DNA of 64,000 bases from Desulfomonilia bacterium (lineage in GTDB: Bacteria > Desulfobacterota > Desulfomonilia > UBA1062): assembly GCA_036567785.1 (NCBI GenBank), contig DATCTV010000034.1, positions 1-64,000 of the forward strand. The letters are read 5' to 3'. The position numbers and the translations under genes were made by a program. Below are positions 1 through 8,270 of the stretch, in pieces (the first letter of the stretch is position 1; every line of letters begins with the position of its first letter). The notes under the pieces are model-generated. The model was not told where the DNA came from, did no database searches, and saw only the letters and a list, made by a program, of their open reading frames with translations.

Positions 1-744
1 GACCGGATGGTGGCTTTTCACGTCCAGCGGGGCGTGACTGTGCCGCTATCCGCTACGGAGTTCTATTCCGGTTTGGTCCAACGGCTCTCAGAACGAGACG
101 GGATGTACTTCCTTCCCGAGCAGGTGGCCGAGTACGATAAAAAGCGCATAACCGTCCGGGAAGTTCTACAACTCCAGCTTTTCGTCACGGACGAGTCATC
201 AGCCATCCAATGGCTCAAGCAGCAGATCGTTAAAAAGCCCCAGACCTTTCAGGAACTTCAGCCGCAGTTCATGCGAGAGACCCAAGGAGGTTGGCAGAAG
301 TATGAGAAGCCGCTGGAGCTGTCGGAACTGTTGGAGCAGAACTTCCTCCGTTACGACGGCAAGGGGGAAGTGCCGAACCAAATTCACAGCTACCTCTCCA
401 CGAATTTCAAGGAGCTACGGAACCTGCCCAAGGACGACGAGAGCCTGCGCGCCAAGGGCAAAGACCGCTGGTATGTGCCCGACCCCAACAAGGCCGGCGA
501 CCTGGAGAAGCTGCGCGAGCGGTCTCTGCTCAAGGAGTTCGAAGACTATCGCACTTCAAGCCAGAAGCGCCTGAAGGTGTTCCGCCTCGAGGCGATCCGC
601 GCAGGCTTCAAGAAGGCGTGGCAGGAGCGCGACTACGCCACGATCATCACCGTGGCCCGCAAGATTCCCGAGAACGTCCTCCAGGAAGACCCCAAGCTCC
701 TCATGTGGTACGACCAGGCGTTGACACGAAGCGGAGAAGAATGA
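1..744 (+). CDS. pglX: BREX-3 PglX-type DNA methyltransferase, C-terminal part
   Basis: The reading frame is open from base 1 and ends at 744, so only the last 247 residues of a larger protein are visible and the start lies outside the window. No methyltransferase catalytic motif falls in this part. The identification rests on resemblance of the C-terminal end (basic and acidic, with a KDRWYVPDPNKAGDLEKLRE stretch near residue 160) to the adenine-specific methyltransferase of BREX type 3, and on its position directly upstream of a BREX-3 helicase, PglZ and BrxA. In BREX the methyltransferase marks host DNA and is needed for phage exclusion. The normal spacing to the helicase is broken by a GxxExxY gene and repeats. 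Confidence 0.75.
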   Translation, partial: DRMVAFHVQRGVTVPLSATEFYSGLVQRLSERDGMYFLPEQVAEYDKKRITVREVLQLQLFVTDESSAIQWLKQQIVKKPQTFQELQPQFMRETQGGWQKYEKPLELSELLEQNFLRYDGKGEVPNQIHSYLSTNFKELRNLPKDDESLRAKGKDRWYVPDPNKAGDLEKLRERSLLKEFEDYRTSSQKRLKVFRLEAIRAGFKKAWQERDYATIITVARKIPENVLQEDPKLLMWYDQALTRSGEE

Positions 745-774
745 TCCACGAAGGGCACGAAGGGGCACGAAGAA
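744..774. repeat. CACGAAG repeat upstream of GxxExxY gene
   Basis: Three spaced copies of a CCACGAAG/GCACGAAG motif (about 746-753, 755-762 and 765-772) directly follow the methyltransferase stop and run into the start of the GxxExxY gene. The same motif recurs at 1145-1173 on the far side of that gene and inside the helicase gene at 2444-2462, with its inverted form at 1203-1227 and 2496-2514. This marks a dispersed palindromic repeat family that came with, or was spread around, the GxxExxY insertion. Confidence 0.75.
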
Positions 775-1151
775 TGACAGAGTTGATTTTGAAAGATGAA
801 GTCTTTGCCATCGTGGGCGCGGCTATTGAGGTGCATCGGGAGCTTGGGCCGGGGTTTCTGGAGGCGGTTTATCAGGAAGCATTCGAGATGGAATTGCGAG
901 ATCGCGGCATTCCGTTCGAGGCACAGAAGCTGCTGAGGGTTTCTTACAAGGGCAAGATGCTGAACAAGGAATACTGCGCGGACCTGATCTGCTATGGGCA
1001 AATCATTGTCGAGCTTAAAGCGCTTGACCGGCTTTCGGGGAATGAAGAAGCGCAGATTCTCAATTATCTCAAGGCGACTGGATTGAGAGTCGGTGTCCTC
1101 ATCAATTTTGGCAGTCACGGCAAGCTGGAATGGAAGCGATTTATCCACTAA
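774..1151 (+). CDS. GxxExxY family protein
   Basis: This 125-residue protein carries the family signature near residues 25-35 (GPGFLEAVYQEAF, i.e. GFLEAVY). It also has a C-terminal part typical of the family, with ADLICYGQIIVELKAL followed by an alternating strand/helix region. The family is common in bacteria, often next to dispersed repeats, and has a PD-(D/E)XK-like appearance (D..E.K in the VELKAL region), but its function is not established. The ATG at 774 is preceded by GCACGAAGA rather than a clear ribosome binding site. The gene sits between two genes that are normally adjacent in BREX-3, so it looks like a cargo insertion rather than a BREX component. Confidence 0.85.
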   Translation: MTELILKDEVFAIVGAAIEVHRELGPGFLEAVYQEAFEMELRDRGIPFEAQKLLRVSYKGKMLNKEYCADLICYGQIIVELKALDRLSGNEEAQILNYLKATGLRVGVLINFGSHGKLEWKRFIH

Positions 1152-1230
1152 GGACACGAAGATGCACGAAGAAAAAAAAGAAAACTTAGCGTCCCTTTGT
1201 GACCTTCGTGGATTGTGTTTTTCGTGGATG
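1143..1230. repeat. Palindromic CACGAAG/CTTCGTG repeat at start of helicase gene
   Basis: The left arm (1145-1173) holds CCACTAAGGACACGAAG and a second CACGAAG. The right arm (1203-1227) holds CCTTCGTGG and TTCGTGG in inverted orientation. The element overlaps the end of the GxxExxY gene and runs up to the likely helicase start codon at 1228. The native 5' end and ribosome binding site of the helicase gene have therefore probably been replaced by repeat sequence. Confidence 0.7.
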
Positions 1231-4083
1231 TATTCTCTTGATCATCAACAGCTCTGTCAGGTCATCGAAGCCCAGACGCTCTGGGGTGAGACGACCTGCC
1301 GCGTCTGGCTGCCCGGCCGCGACTCCGTGGTCCGCATCCCGGCTTCCAGGCTCAAGCCCCTGGAGAGCGCGGGCACCGGTTCGTCGGACGATATCGCCTA
1401 CATCGCTGCTGCCGCGCGGGTAGCCGACGCCCTGACCCAGGACGTGCTGCTCGCGCCCATCGAGTCCTCCGTCATCCCGCTGCCGCACCAGATTCGTGCG
1501 CTATCCCGCGCCATCGCCTATGACCGGGTGCGCTACCTCCTGGCGGACGAGGTCGGCCTGGGCAAGACCATCGAGGCCGGGCTCATCATGCGGGAGCTCA
1601 AACTTCGCGGGCTGGTCAAGCGAACGCTGGTCATCGCCCCGAAGGGATTGGTGAGCCAGTGGGTGGCCGAAATGCGGGAGCACTTCAACGAGCATTTCCA
1701 GCTTGTTTTGCCGGATGATATCAGAACGCTCAGCCGCATTTCGGCAGTCGCGAGTTCTGAGTCGCGGGTCTCGGGTCAAGAAGACTCGCAACTCGTGACT
1801 CGCAACCCGTGGACCATGTTTTCCCAGGTGGTCGTGCCGATGGACTCGGTCAAGCCCCTGGACAAGCGCCGCGGATGGAGCGCAGCTCAGGTGAGCGAGC
1901 ACAACCGCGAACGGTTCGAGGACCTGATCTCCGCCGGCTGGGACCTGGTCATCGTTGACGAAGCGCACCGTCTCGGTGGCAGCACCGAACAGGTGGCCCG
2001 TTTCAAGCTGGGCCAGGGACTCTCCGAGGCCGCCCCATATTTCCTGATGCTTTCGGCCACCCCGCACCAGGGTAAGACCGACGCCTTTCATCGGCTGGTT
2101 TCCCTGATCGACGCCCAGGAGTTCCCGGACATCAGCAGCGTCACCCGTGAGCGGGTCCAGCCTTATGTCATCCGTACCGAGAAGCGCCGCGCTATCGATG
2201 CCGATGGGAAGCCCCTGTTCAAACCGCGGCGCACGCAGCTTGCCCCGGTCTCCTGGGAAGAGCGGCACCGCAGTCAGCAACTCCTCTACGAGGCGGTCAC
2301 CGAATACGTCCGCGAAGGCTACAACCAGGCCATGCGGGAGAAGCGGAGCTACATCGGCTTTCTGATGATCCTGATGCAGCGCCTAGTGGTCTCCAGCACA
2401 AGCGCCATCCGCACTACGCTTGAAAGGCGGCTTGAGGTTTTAACCACAAAGGACACGAAGGAACACCAAGAAGAATTATTTCCCGCATTTCGTGATTCTT
2501 CGTGTGCTTCGTGGATTGAAGATTTCGAGGATTTGGATGGGCAGGAACAATTAGACGTTTTGCTTCGTGGAAAGATTCAGGCGCTCAAGAACGAACGCGC
2601 CGAGGTCAAGCTGTTGCTGGAGGCCGCGGCTCGCTGCGAGCAGATCGGACCGGATGCCAAGGCCGAGGCGCTACTCGACTGGCTCTACCGCCTCCAGTCC
2701 GAGGAGAGCGACCCGGAGCTCAAGGCGCTGGTGTTCACCGAGTTCGTTCCCACCCAGGAGATGTTGCGTCGGTTCCTGACTGAGCGCGGGTTTTCGGTCG
2801 TCTGCCTGAACGGCTCCATGGACATGGAAGAGCGTAAGCGGGTCCAGGAGGCATTCGCCAAGGATGTTCGTATTCTCATCTCCACCGACGCTGGCGGGGA
2901 GGGCTTGAACCTCCAGTTTTGCCACGTGGTGATCAACTACGACATCCCCTGGAACCCGATGCGTCTCGAACAGCGGATCGGCCGGGTGGACCGTATCGGT
3001 CAGGCCCATGCGGTGCGCGCGGTCAACTTCGTCTTCGAGGGCTCGGTCGAGCACCGGGTCCGTGAGGTCCTGGAGCAGAAGCTCGCCGTCATATTCGAGG
3101 AGTTCGGTATTGACAAGACCGGCGACGTCCTCGACTCAGCCCAGGCGGGCCACATGTTCGACGAGATGTATGTCGAGGCGATCCTCAATCCCGAAAAAGT
3201 GGAGGAATCCGTAGAGAGCGTGGTTGCCCGCCTGCAGGAGCAGGCTCGCGAGGCGCGCACGACCGCATCCGTGCTCGGCGCGACCGAGGACCTGGAGCCT
3301 GGCGAAGCCCAGCGGCTGCTGACCCACCCCTTGCCCCATTGGGTCGAGCGCATGACCGTGAGCTACCTAAAGGCGCACGGCGGCCAGGCCGAGAGGAGAA
3401 GCCAGAGCTGGAACCTCACCTGGCCCGACGGCGAAACCTACGAAAACGTGGTCTTCACCGGCAAGGAAGCCGAGAGGCTTCCGGCTGCCCGGCATCTTAC
3501 CCTTGAAGAGCCGAAAGTCCGCGGACTGGCCATGCGGCTCCCACGTTTTGCGCCTGGCCAGCCGGTCCCCATCGTGTCGATCCCAGGTCTCTCCGAAGAA
3601 GTTCAGGGCATCTGGTCCTTGTGGCGGATCGCGATTGCCACCATGGAGTGGAACCGTCGACGGATCATGCCTCTCTTCCTGGCCGACAACGGCATGGTCT
3701 ACATGCCGGCAGCCAGACACGTATGGGACCAGCTCCTCGCGGCAAGCACAAAGGTCCGGTCCGTTCTTGACGCCGAGGTCTCCCAAGCCGCTTTCGCAAA
3801 GCTGCAAAGCGCCGCAGAGGAGCACGGGAAGCCAATCTACGAAGCACTCGTGCAAGAGCACCGGGGCCGCATCGCACGCGAGCGCGAGAAGGCCGACTAC
3901 GCCTTTGCCGCGCGCCGCAAGACCGTCGAGCGGATCGGCCTGCCCCAGGTCCGCAACTATCGCCTGAACCTCCTCTCGCAGGAGGAGCGGAGCTTCCAGG
4001 AGCAGCTCGATCAGAAGGCTCATGCCTATCCCGAAATGGTGCCGCTGCTTGTGATTCGGGTGGAGGGCGGTGGACATGAGTAG
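1228..4083 (+). CDS. brxHII: BREX-3 SNF2-type helicase BrxHII
   Basis: This is a superfamily 2, SNF2/RapA-like ATPase of about 951 residues. Walker A is seen in LADEVGLGKTIEAGL, motif II in LVIVDEAHRLGG, motif III in LMLSATPHQGK. The C-terminal helicase lobe has ISTDAGGEGLNLQ and the arginine-finger motif EQRIGRVDRIGQ. It matches the DISARM/BREX helicase type and lies between PglX and PglZ as in BREX-3. The frame is open back to a GTG at 1093 inside the GxxExxY gene. ATG 1228 (reading MYSLDHQQLC) is preferred because the upstream residues are encoded by repeat DNA; no good ribosome binding site precedes it. Two palindromic repeats are inserted in frame (1750-1803 and 2444-2514), the second between the two helicase lobes. 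The gene overlaps pglZ by 8 bases. Confidence 0.88.
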   Translation: MYSLDHQQLCQVIEAQTLWGETTCRVWLPGRDSVVRIPASRLKPLESAGTGSSDDIAYIAAAARVADALTQDVLLAPIESSVIPLPHQIRALSRAIAYDRVRYLLADEVGLGKTIEAGLIMRELKLRGLVKRTLVIAPKGLVSQWVAEMREHFNEHFQLVLPDDIRTLSRISAVASSESRVSGQEDSQLVTRNPWTMFSQVVVPMDSVKPLDKRRGWSAAQVSEHNRERFEDLISAGWDLVIVDEAHRLGGSTEQVARFKLGQGLSEAAPYFLMLSATPHQGKTDAFHRLVSLIDAQEFPDISSVTRERVQPYVIRTEKRRAIDADGKPLFKPRRTQLAPVSWEERHRSQQLLYEAVTEYVREGYNQAMREKRSYIGFLMILMQRLVVSSTSAIRTTLERRLEVLTTKDTKEHQEELFPAFRDSSCASWIEDFEDLDGQEQLDVLLRGKIQALKNERAEVKLLLEAAARCEQIGPDAKAEALLDWLYRLQSEESDPELKALVFTEFVPTQEMLRRFLTERGFSVVCLNGSMDMEERKRVQEAFAKDVRILISTDAGGEGLNLQFCHVVINYDIPWNPMRLEQRIGRVDRIGQAHAVRAVNFVFEGSVEHRVREVLEQKLAVIFEEFGIDKTGDVLDSAQAGHMFDEMYVEAILNPEKVEESVESVVARLQEQAREARTTASVLGATEDLEPGEAQRLLTHPLPHWVERMTVSYLKAHGGQAERRSQSWNLTWPDGETYENVVFTGKEAERLPAARHLTLEEPKVRGLAMRLPRFAPGQPVPIVSIPGLSEEVQGIWSLWRIAIATMEWNRRRIMPLFLADNGMVYMPAARHVWDQLLAASTKVRSVLDAEVSQAAFAKLQSAAEEHGKPIYEALVQEHRGRIAREREKADYAFAARRKTVERIGLPQVRNYRLNLLSQEERSFQEQLDQKAHAYPEMVPLLVIRVEGGGHE
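1750..1803. repeat. In-frame imperfect palindrome inside brxHII (TCGCGAG type)
   Basis: Two 21-base arms (1750-1770 and 1783-1803) are inverted copies that agree at about 16 of 21 positions, separated by 12 bases. The arms consist of GAGT/CGCGAG and ACTCGC words. The sequence is in frame and encodes ASSESRVSGQEDSQLVTRNP, a serine-rich hydrophilic stretch located before the DEAH motif. It differs from the CACGAAG family found elsewhere in the gene, so two repeat families have entered this gene. Confidence 0.7.
2444..2514. repeat. In-frame CACGAAG palindrome inside brxHII
   Basis: The left arm 2444-2462 (CCACAAAGGACACGAAGGA) and right arm 2496-2514 (TTCTTCGTGTGCTTCGTGG) are inverted copies matching at about 16 of 19 positions. 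The whole element keeps the reading frame and encodes a hydrophilic peptide beginning TTKDTKEHQEE and ending SSCASWIE. It sits in the linker between the two helicase lobes. Its arms match the repeats that flank the GxxExxY gene 1.2 kb upstream. Confidence 0.8.
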
Positions 4084-6082
4084 CTGGCGCGATCAAATAC
4101 TGAAGGAATTCACCCCGAAGGTCGCCCGACTCACCCTGGTGGCCGATCCGGACGGACTTCTCCTCGAAGAAGGGATTCTCGAAGGTGTCCGCGAGCGTGG
4201 ATTCGAGCTGATCCCGTTTGAAGACCATATCGCGTTCCGTTACGCCTACGAGTCGAAGTTTCGCTCCCGCTGGGACCGCGGCGAGCACACGGACCTTGTC
4301 GTCGTGTTGCGCTCGCAAGCAAGCGACCTCAGTGGGTTGCCCTATGATCTCCTCCAGGCCGGTCGCAGACTCTCCTTCAACCTCGGCGACATCTTCCCGA
4401 ACCTCAGCTACCCGGTCGTGACTGCCCTGGACCGCGGGGACCTCGATGCCTTGTATGAGGCGCAGAAGAGACATGCACCCGGCCAGTTGGGCGACAACGC
4501 CACCAAGGAGTTCGTCCTCCGGCACGTCTTTGAAATCGCGCCCGAGCTGGTCAAACAGCCATCCGACCTCCTGCGGGTGCTGCTGCGCCGTCACTACCGC
4601 GGCCAAAGAATCCCGGCTGACCTTGACAACCGGTTCATCCAGCTCTTGCGCCAGAACAACATCTTCGACGACTGGCCGCTTGAGACGCTGGTTTCGGACC
4701 GGGAGGCGTTCTTCGCATTCCTCCAGGAGCGCTGGCCGATCTTCCTCGACCGTGAGGCAGCCAGAGGGACGTCCGGCGTTCGTGAGGATGAGAAGCCCTA
4801 CGGTCTGTCCATTGAGGGACCGGTCGAACTGCCCTTCGACCACCATGACATCCGGGTCTACATCGACAACCTGTTCGTGGAGGGGGTACTGCACTCAGTT
4901 CCACACGAGCACGCGGACACCTTGTCCAAGACCTGGGTAGGTATCGGCGTTCGAACCGCTCCCATGGAGGACAGATCCCGTCGCCTGAGCAAGCTCATCG
5001 ATAGCCTGGAGGCATCCATTCCGGCCGAGGACGCGAAGCACACGGACTGGTTCCACTTTGCCCGCGGATGGGCGGAGACGATCCTGCTGGCGAACGATCA
5101 GGCCGAAGCGATTTCCGAACCGACGGATGAACGCATCAAGAACTTGCAGGCACAGGTGGATGCCGGTTTCGCAGCCTGGCTCTTCAAGCGGTATGCCGGG
5201 CTTGTCAACCTGCCACCGGTGCCTCCGGTCATGTTGCATCACCTCCCGCGATTTCTTGCCCGCCAAATGGGAGAAGACCGCAAATTCAAGATCGCACTGA
5301 TCGTGGTGGACGGCCTTGCCATGGACCAATGGCTGGTAGTCCGGGATGCACTTGCCTCGCGTCAGCCCGGTTTTCGATTCCGGGAGCAGGCGGTCTTTGC
5401 CTGGATTCCCTCGCTCACATCTGTTTCGCGCCAAGCGACCTTCGCTGGCAAGGCTCCCATCTTTTTCCCGAACAGTATCCAGACCACGGACAGGGAGCCT
5501 GCTCTATGGGCGCAGTTCTGGGCGGATCAGGGTTTCGCGCCAAACGAGGTCGTCTACATCAAGGGGCTGGGCGACGGTAATCTGGAAACCGTTTCCGAAG
5601 CGCTTTCTCATCCCAGGGCAAGAGTCGCCGGGCTGGTCGTGGACAAGGTCGACAAGATCATGCACGGGATGGAAATGGGCACCGCCGGGATGCACAACCA
5701 GGTTTGCCAGTGGGCCAAGCAGCCGTACCTGAACACACTCCTCGATCTGCTCTTGGATCGGAGCTTCCGTGTCTATCTGACTTCTGATCATGGCAACCTC
5801 GAGGCGGAAGGTTGCGGTCGTCCATCCGAAGGGGCTGTGGCGGACCTGCGCGGCGAACGAGTCCGCATCTATCCAGACGCGGCCCTTCGCGGAAAAGTGA
5901 AAGAACGCTTTCCAGCCGCGTTGGAATGGGGAACCGTTGGTCTCCCGGAGGACTACCTCGCCCTGCTGGCCCCTGCTCGGCAGGCGTTTGTCCAGGAAAA
6001 GCAGCGCACCGTGAGCCACGGCGGCGTTTCAGTCGAGGAACTCATCGTCCCTCTGATCCAAATTGACAGGAGGGGCGAATGA
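4076..6082 (+). CDS. pglZ: BREX-3 PglZ domain protein
   Basis: This 668-residue protein carries a PglZ domain (alkaline phosphatase superfamily fold) in its C-terminal half. Visible metal-site motifs are ALIVVDGLAMDQW, SVSRQATFAGK, YLTSDHGNLEAEG and SHGGVSVEELIVP, in the expected order. PglZ is a core protein of all BREX types. The N-terminal 380 residues look like the BREX-3 version. ATG 4076 is chosen over the GTG at 4070 because GGAGG lies at 4062-4066. Its first codons overlap the end of brxHII and its stop overlaps the brxA start (ATGA), so translation is probably coupled. Confidence 0.88.
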   Translation: MSSWRDQILKEFTPKVARLTLVADPDGLLLEEGILEGVRERGFELIPFEDHIAFRYAYESKFRSRWDRGEHTDLVVVLRSQASDLSGLPYDLLQAGRRLSFNLGDIFPNLSYPVVTALDRGDLDALYEAQKRHAPGQLGDNATKEFVLRHVFEIAPELVKQPSDLLRVLLRRHYRGQRIPADLDNRFIQLLRQNNIFDDWPLETLVSDREAFFAFLQERWPIFLDREAARGTSGVREDEKPYGLSIEGPVELPFDHHDIRVYIDNLFVEGVLHSVPHEHADTLSKTWVGIGVRTAPMEDRSRRLSKLIDSLEASIPAEDAKHTDWFHFARGWAETILLANDQAEAISEPTDERIKNLQAQVDAGFAAWLFKRYAGLVNLPPVPPVMLHHLPRFLARQMGEDRKFKIALIVVDGLAMDQWLVVRDALASRQPGFRFREQAVFAWIPSLTSVSRQATFAGKAPIFFPNSIQTTDREPALWAQFWADQGFAPNEVVYIKGLGDGNLETVSEALSHPRARVAGLVVDKVDKIMHGMEMGTAGMHNQVCQWAKQPYLNTLLDLLLDRSFRVYLTSDHGNLEAEGCGRPSEGAVADLRGERVRIYPDAALRGKVKERFPAALEWGTVGLPEDYLALLAPARQAFVQEKQRTVSHGGVSVEELIVPLIQIDRRGE

Positions 6083-6858
6083 CCAGACGGACCGACCAGA
6101 TCGGATTCAGTCAGCGGGTGCGTCTGGAATGGCTTGAGCAGACGGCCAACCTGGTCTTGGCAGGGAATGACAAGGCTGCGGTCAACGAAGCCTTGCAGGA
6201 TTTGCTGAAGGACAAGGTGTCCGTAGGCGGACAGGCCGAGCGTGGCAATCGTGAGAAGATCATCACGATTCTCCTGAAGACGTGGCTGACGGTTCCGAGC
6301 GAACTCGAGTCGTTGCGCATCGAAGGACTGGAACTACTCAAACGTGTTCCTCGACGCGATCATCTGGCCATCCACTGGGGGATGGTCATGGCCGTCTACC
6401 CGTTCTGGTCGGGTGTAGCCACCCAGACCGGCCGTCTGCTGAGGCTTCAGGGCTCCGCTGCCGCGGCTCATGTCCAGCGCCGGGTTCGCGAGCAATACGG
6501 CGAGCGGGAAACTGTTTCCCGAGCGGCCCGCCGCGTGCTGCGTTCGTACCTGGACTGGGGCGTGCTTCAGGAGACCGGCGCAAAGGGCATCTACTCCGCC
6601 GGGGCAACGCTCGCCGTCGATGATTCCCGACTGATCGCATGGCTGGCCGAAGCATCCCTCCACGCCCGCGCCAACGGCTCGGCTCCGCTGAAAGATCTGA
6701 TCGACAGCCCGAGCCTCTTCCCGTTCCGAATCAAGCCGGTCCACGCCGAAAACCTCGTGGCCGCGTCATCCAGACTCGATCTTCTCCGCCATGGGCTGGA
6801 CAACGACCTGGTCATGCTGCGGAAACAGACACCGAACGGAAAGGAGGATAGGCGATGA
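6079..6858 (+). CDS. brxA: BREX-3 BrxA protein
   Basis: This 259-residue protein has the appearance of the BrxA family: mainly helical, with a conserved WLTVPSELESLR segment and a middle part reading HWGMVMAVYPFW. BrxA of other BREX types is a small DNA-binding protein of winged-helix type needed for phage exclusion, but its exact role is unresolved. The start overlaps the pglZ stop as ATGA with AGGAGGGG just upstream. In standard BREX-3 loci brxA is the last gene, but here its stop overlaps the start of a SIR2 gene in another ATGA. Confidence 0.8.
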   Translation: MTRRTDQIGFSQRVRLEWLEQTANLVLAGNDKAAVNEALQDLLKDKVSVGGQAERGNREKIITILLKTWLTVPSELESLRIEGLELLKRVPRRDHLAIHWGMVMAVYPFWSGVATQTGRLLRLQGSAAAAHVQRRVREQYGERETVSRAARRVLRSYLDWGVLQETGAKGIYSAGATLAVDDSRLIAWLAEASLHARANGSAPLKDLIDSPSLFPFRIKPVHAENLVAASSRLDLLRHGLDNDLVMLRKQTPNGKEDRR

Positions 6859-8270
6859 GCGAGACTTTCCGCTTATCTGATTATCAGATACGCATCGGAA
6901 GCGAGGATATCATAGAGCGACACCTGCATGGCATCTTGAGCGCTGACGCTGAGAACTCCGAGAACCAAGAGAAGGCTCAAAAGGCACTCGATGAACTCCT
7001 CAAGGAGATGCGCGTCCGGTTTGGCACAGTAATTAAGACCGACAACGTCTCATTCCTGCTCGGGGCCGGTGCCTCCCTGGCTGTCGGAGGTGTATCTCTT
7101 ACCAACATACCGAAGCAACTCGAGAAGGCACTTATCGACAAAGCGAAGGACGAGCAAAAAGAGAAAGAAGCTCCTGCCTGGATAGATCTCTTCTATATGA
7201 TTGCTTCAGCCCTTTCCCGAAAAGACTTCTCGTTTGACGCCCGTTCTAAACTTTTCCAGTCGACCGGAGAGAAGGACATTCCCGCGATAGGTGTGAACCT
7301 TGAAGCCTATCTCAGTCAATTGCATACATGGCATGCCGGAATGCTCGATGTGACTGAGACATTAAAACTGACGGGCGGCTCCGAACTGTCAATCGTCAAG
7401 AGCGATTTGGCTCGTCTGATCAAAGAGATAACTGGCTCCTTGACGATTCTCCTTAACCTGCCAAAGTCTGGCTTGGATGAGCCTCTTCGGAGTCACAGGA
7501 AATTCATCAAGAAGGTCCTCACTCGACCGCTTAACCTTCGACGGGCGAATCTCTTCACTCTTAATTATGACACACTGATTGAACAAGCCGGAGATGCTGA
7601 AGGAGCGGTGCTTGTCGATGGATTTGTGGGAACACTACGTCGTGTTTTTAGACCCGAGTCCTACGACATAGATTTCTATTTCCCCGCACAGACCACCGAA
7701 GGACGGGTTCATCGATTTGATCGGGCCCTTCACCTTTATAAGCTTCATGGCTCGATTACATGGCATCGCTGTGATCCTGATTGGGGAAACCCTTTCGGAT
7801 TGTATGCAACATTCTATAACCAGGACTGCCGCACAGACGATGTCCTGATCTATCCATCTCCTCTCAAATATGGACAGGCGCTGGGCATGCCGTATTCCGA
7901 GCTGTTTCGTCGGTTTGGAAACGCCATCGCGCAACCCCAATCGGCACTTTTTGTGATTGGTTACGGATTCGGAGATGATCACGTCAACGCTTTGATCCGG
8001 CAGGCGCTTGCCATACCGAGCTTTACTCTTGTTGTGGTGGACCCCGATCCGAAGAACGATTTCGTCTCGGAGCTGGAGAAACTCGAAGATGAACGCGTTT
8101 GGATTGTCAAGGGATGGGGGTTAGGGACATTTGAAGGTTTTGTTGCGAAGCTTTTGCCTGACCTGAGAGAAGAGGAAATCGATGCCAAGGTAATAAAAAC
8201 CTTCAAGGGGCTATCGTCGCCTTCCAGGCGAGAAGCGAAAGACGCAGAAGAGGACAACGATGGCAAGTGA
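6855..8270 (+). CDS. SIR2-family NADase-like defence protein
   Basis: This 471-residue protein has a SIR2-like fold. The nucleotide-binding signature FLLGAGAS is at residues 68-74, the TLNYD motif with the conserved Asn is at 237, and the catalytic His is in KLHGS at 298. A late VIGYGFGDDHVN motif completes the pattern. SIR2 domains of this kind are NAD+ hydrolases in several anti-phage systems. Together with the next gene it forms the known SIR2-HerA pair, in which the two proteins assemble into a large complex. AAGGAGG at 6841-6847 and the ATGA overlap with brxA suggest expression from the BREX operon. It ends with an acidic, charged tail. Confidence 0.88.
   Translation: MSETFRLSDYQIRIGSEDIIERHLHGILSADAENSENQEKAQKALDELLKEMRVRFGTVIKTDNVSFLLGAGASLAVGGVSLTNIPKQLEKALIDKAKDEQKEKEAPAWIDLFYMIASALSRKDFSFDARSKLFQSTGEKDIPAIGVNLEAYLSQLHTWHAGMLDVTETLKLTGGSELSIVKSDLARLIKEITGSLTILLNLPKSGLDEPLRSHRKFIKKVLTRPLNLRRANLFTLNYDTLIEQAGDAEGAVLVDGFVGTLRRVFRPESYDIDFYFPAQTTEGRVHRFDRALHLYKLHGSITWHRCDPDWGNPFGLYATFYNQDCRTDDVLIYPSPLKYGQALGMPYSELFRRFGNAIAQPQSALFVIGYGFGDDHVNALIRQALAIPSFTLVVVDPDPKNDFVSELEKLEDERVWIVKGWGLGTFEGFVAKLLPDLREEEIDAKVIKTFKGLSSPSRREAKDAEEDNDGK

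Noticed and set aside
3665-4894. 409-residue open frame on the minus strand across brxHII and pglZ
   Set aside because: It runs antisense to two well-supported defence genes and its sequence is low-complexity Arg/Gly-rich, typical of a GC-rich shadow frame.
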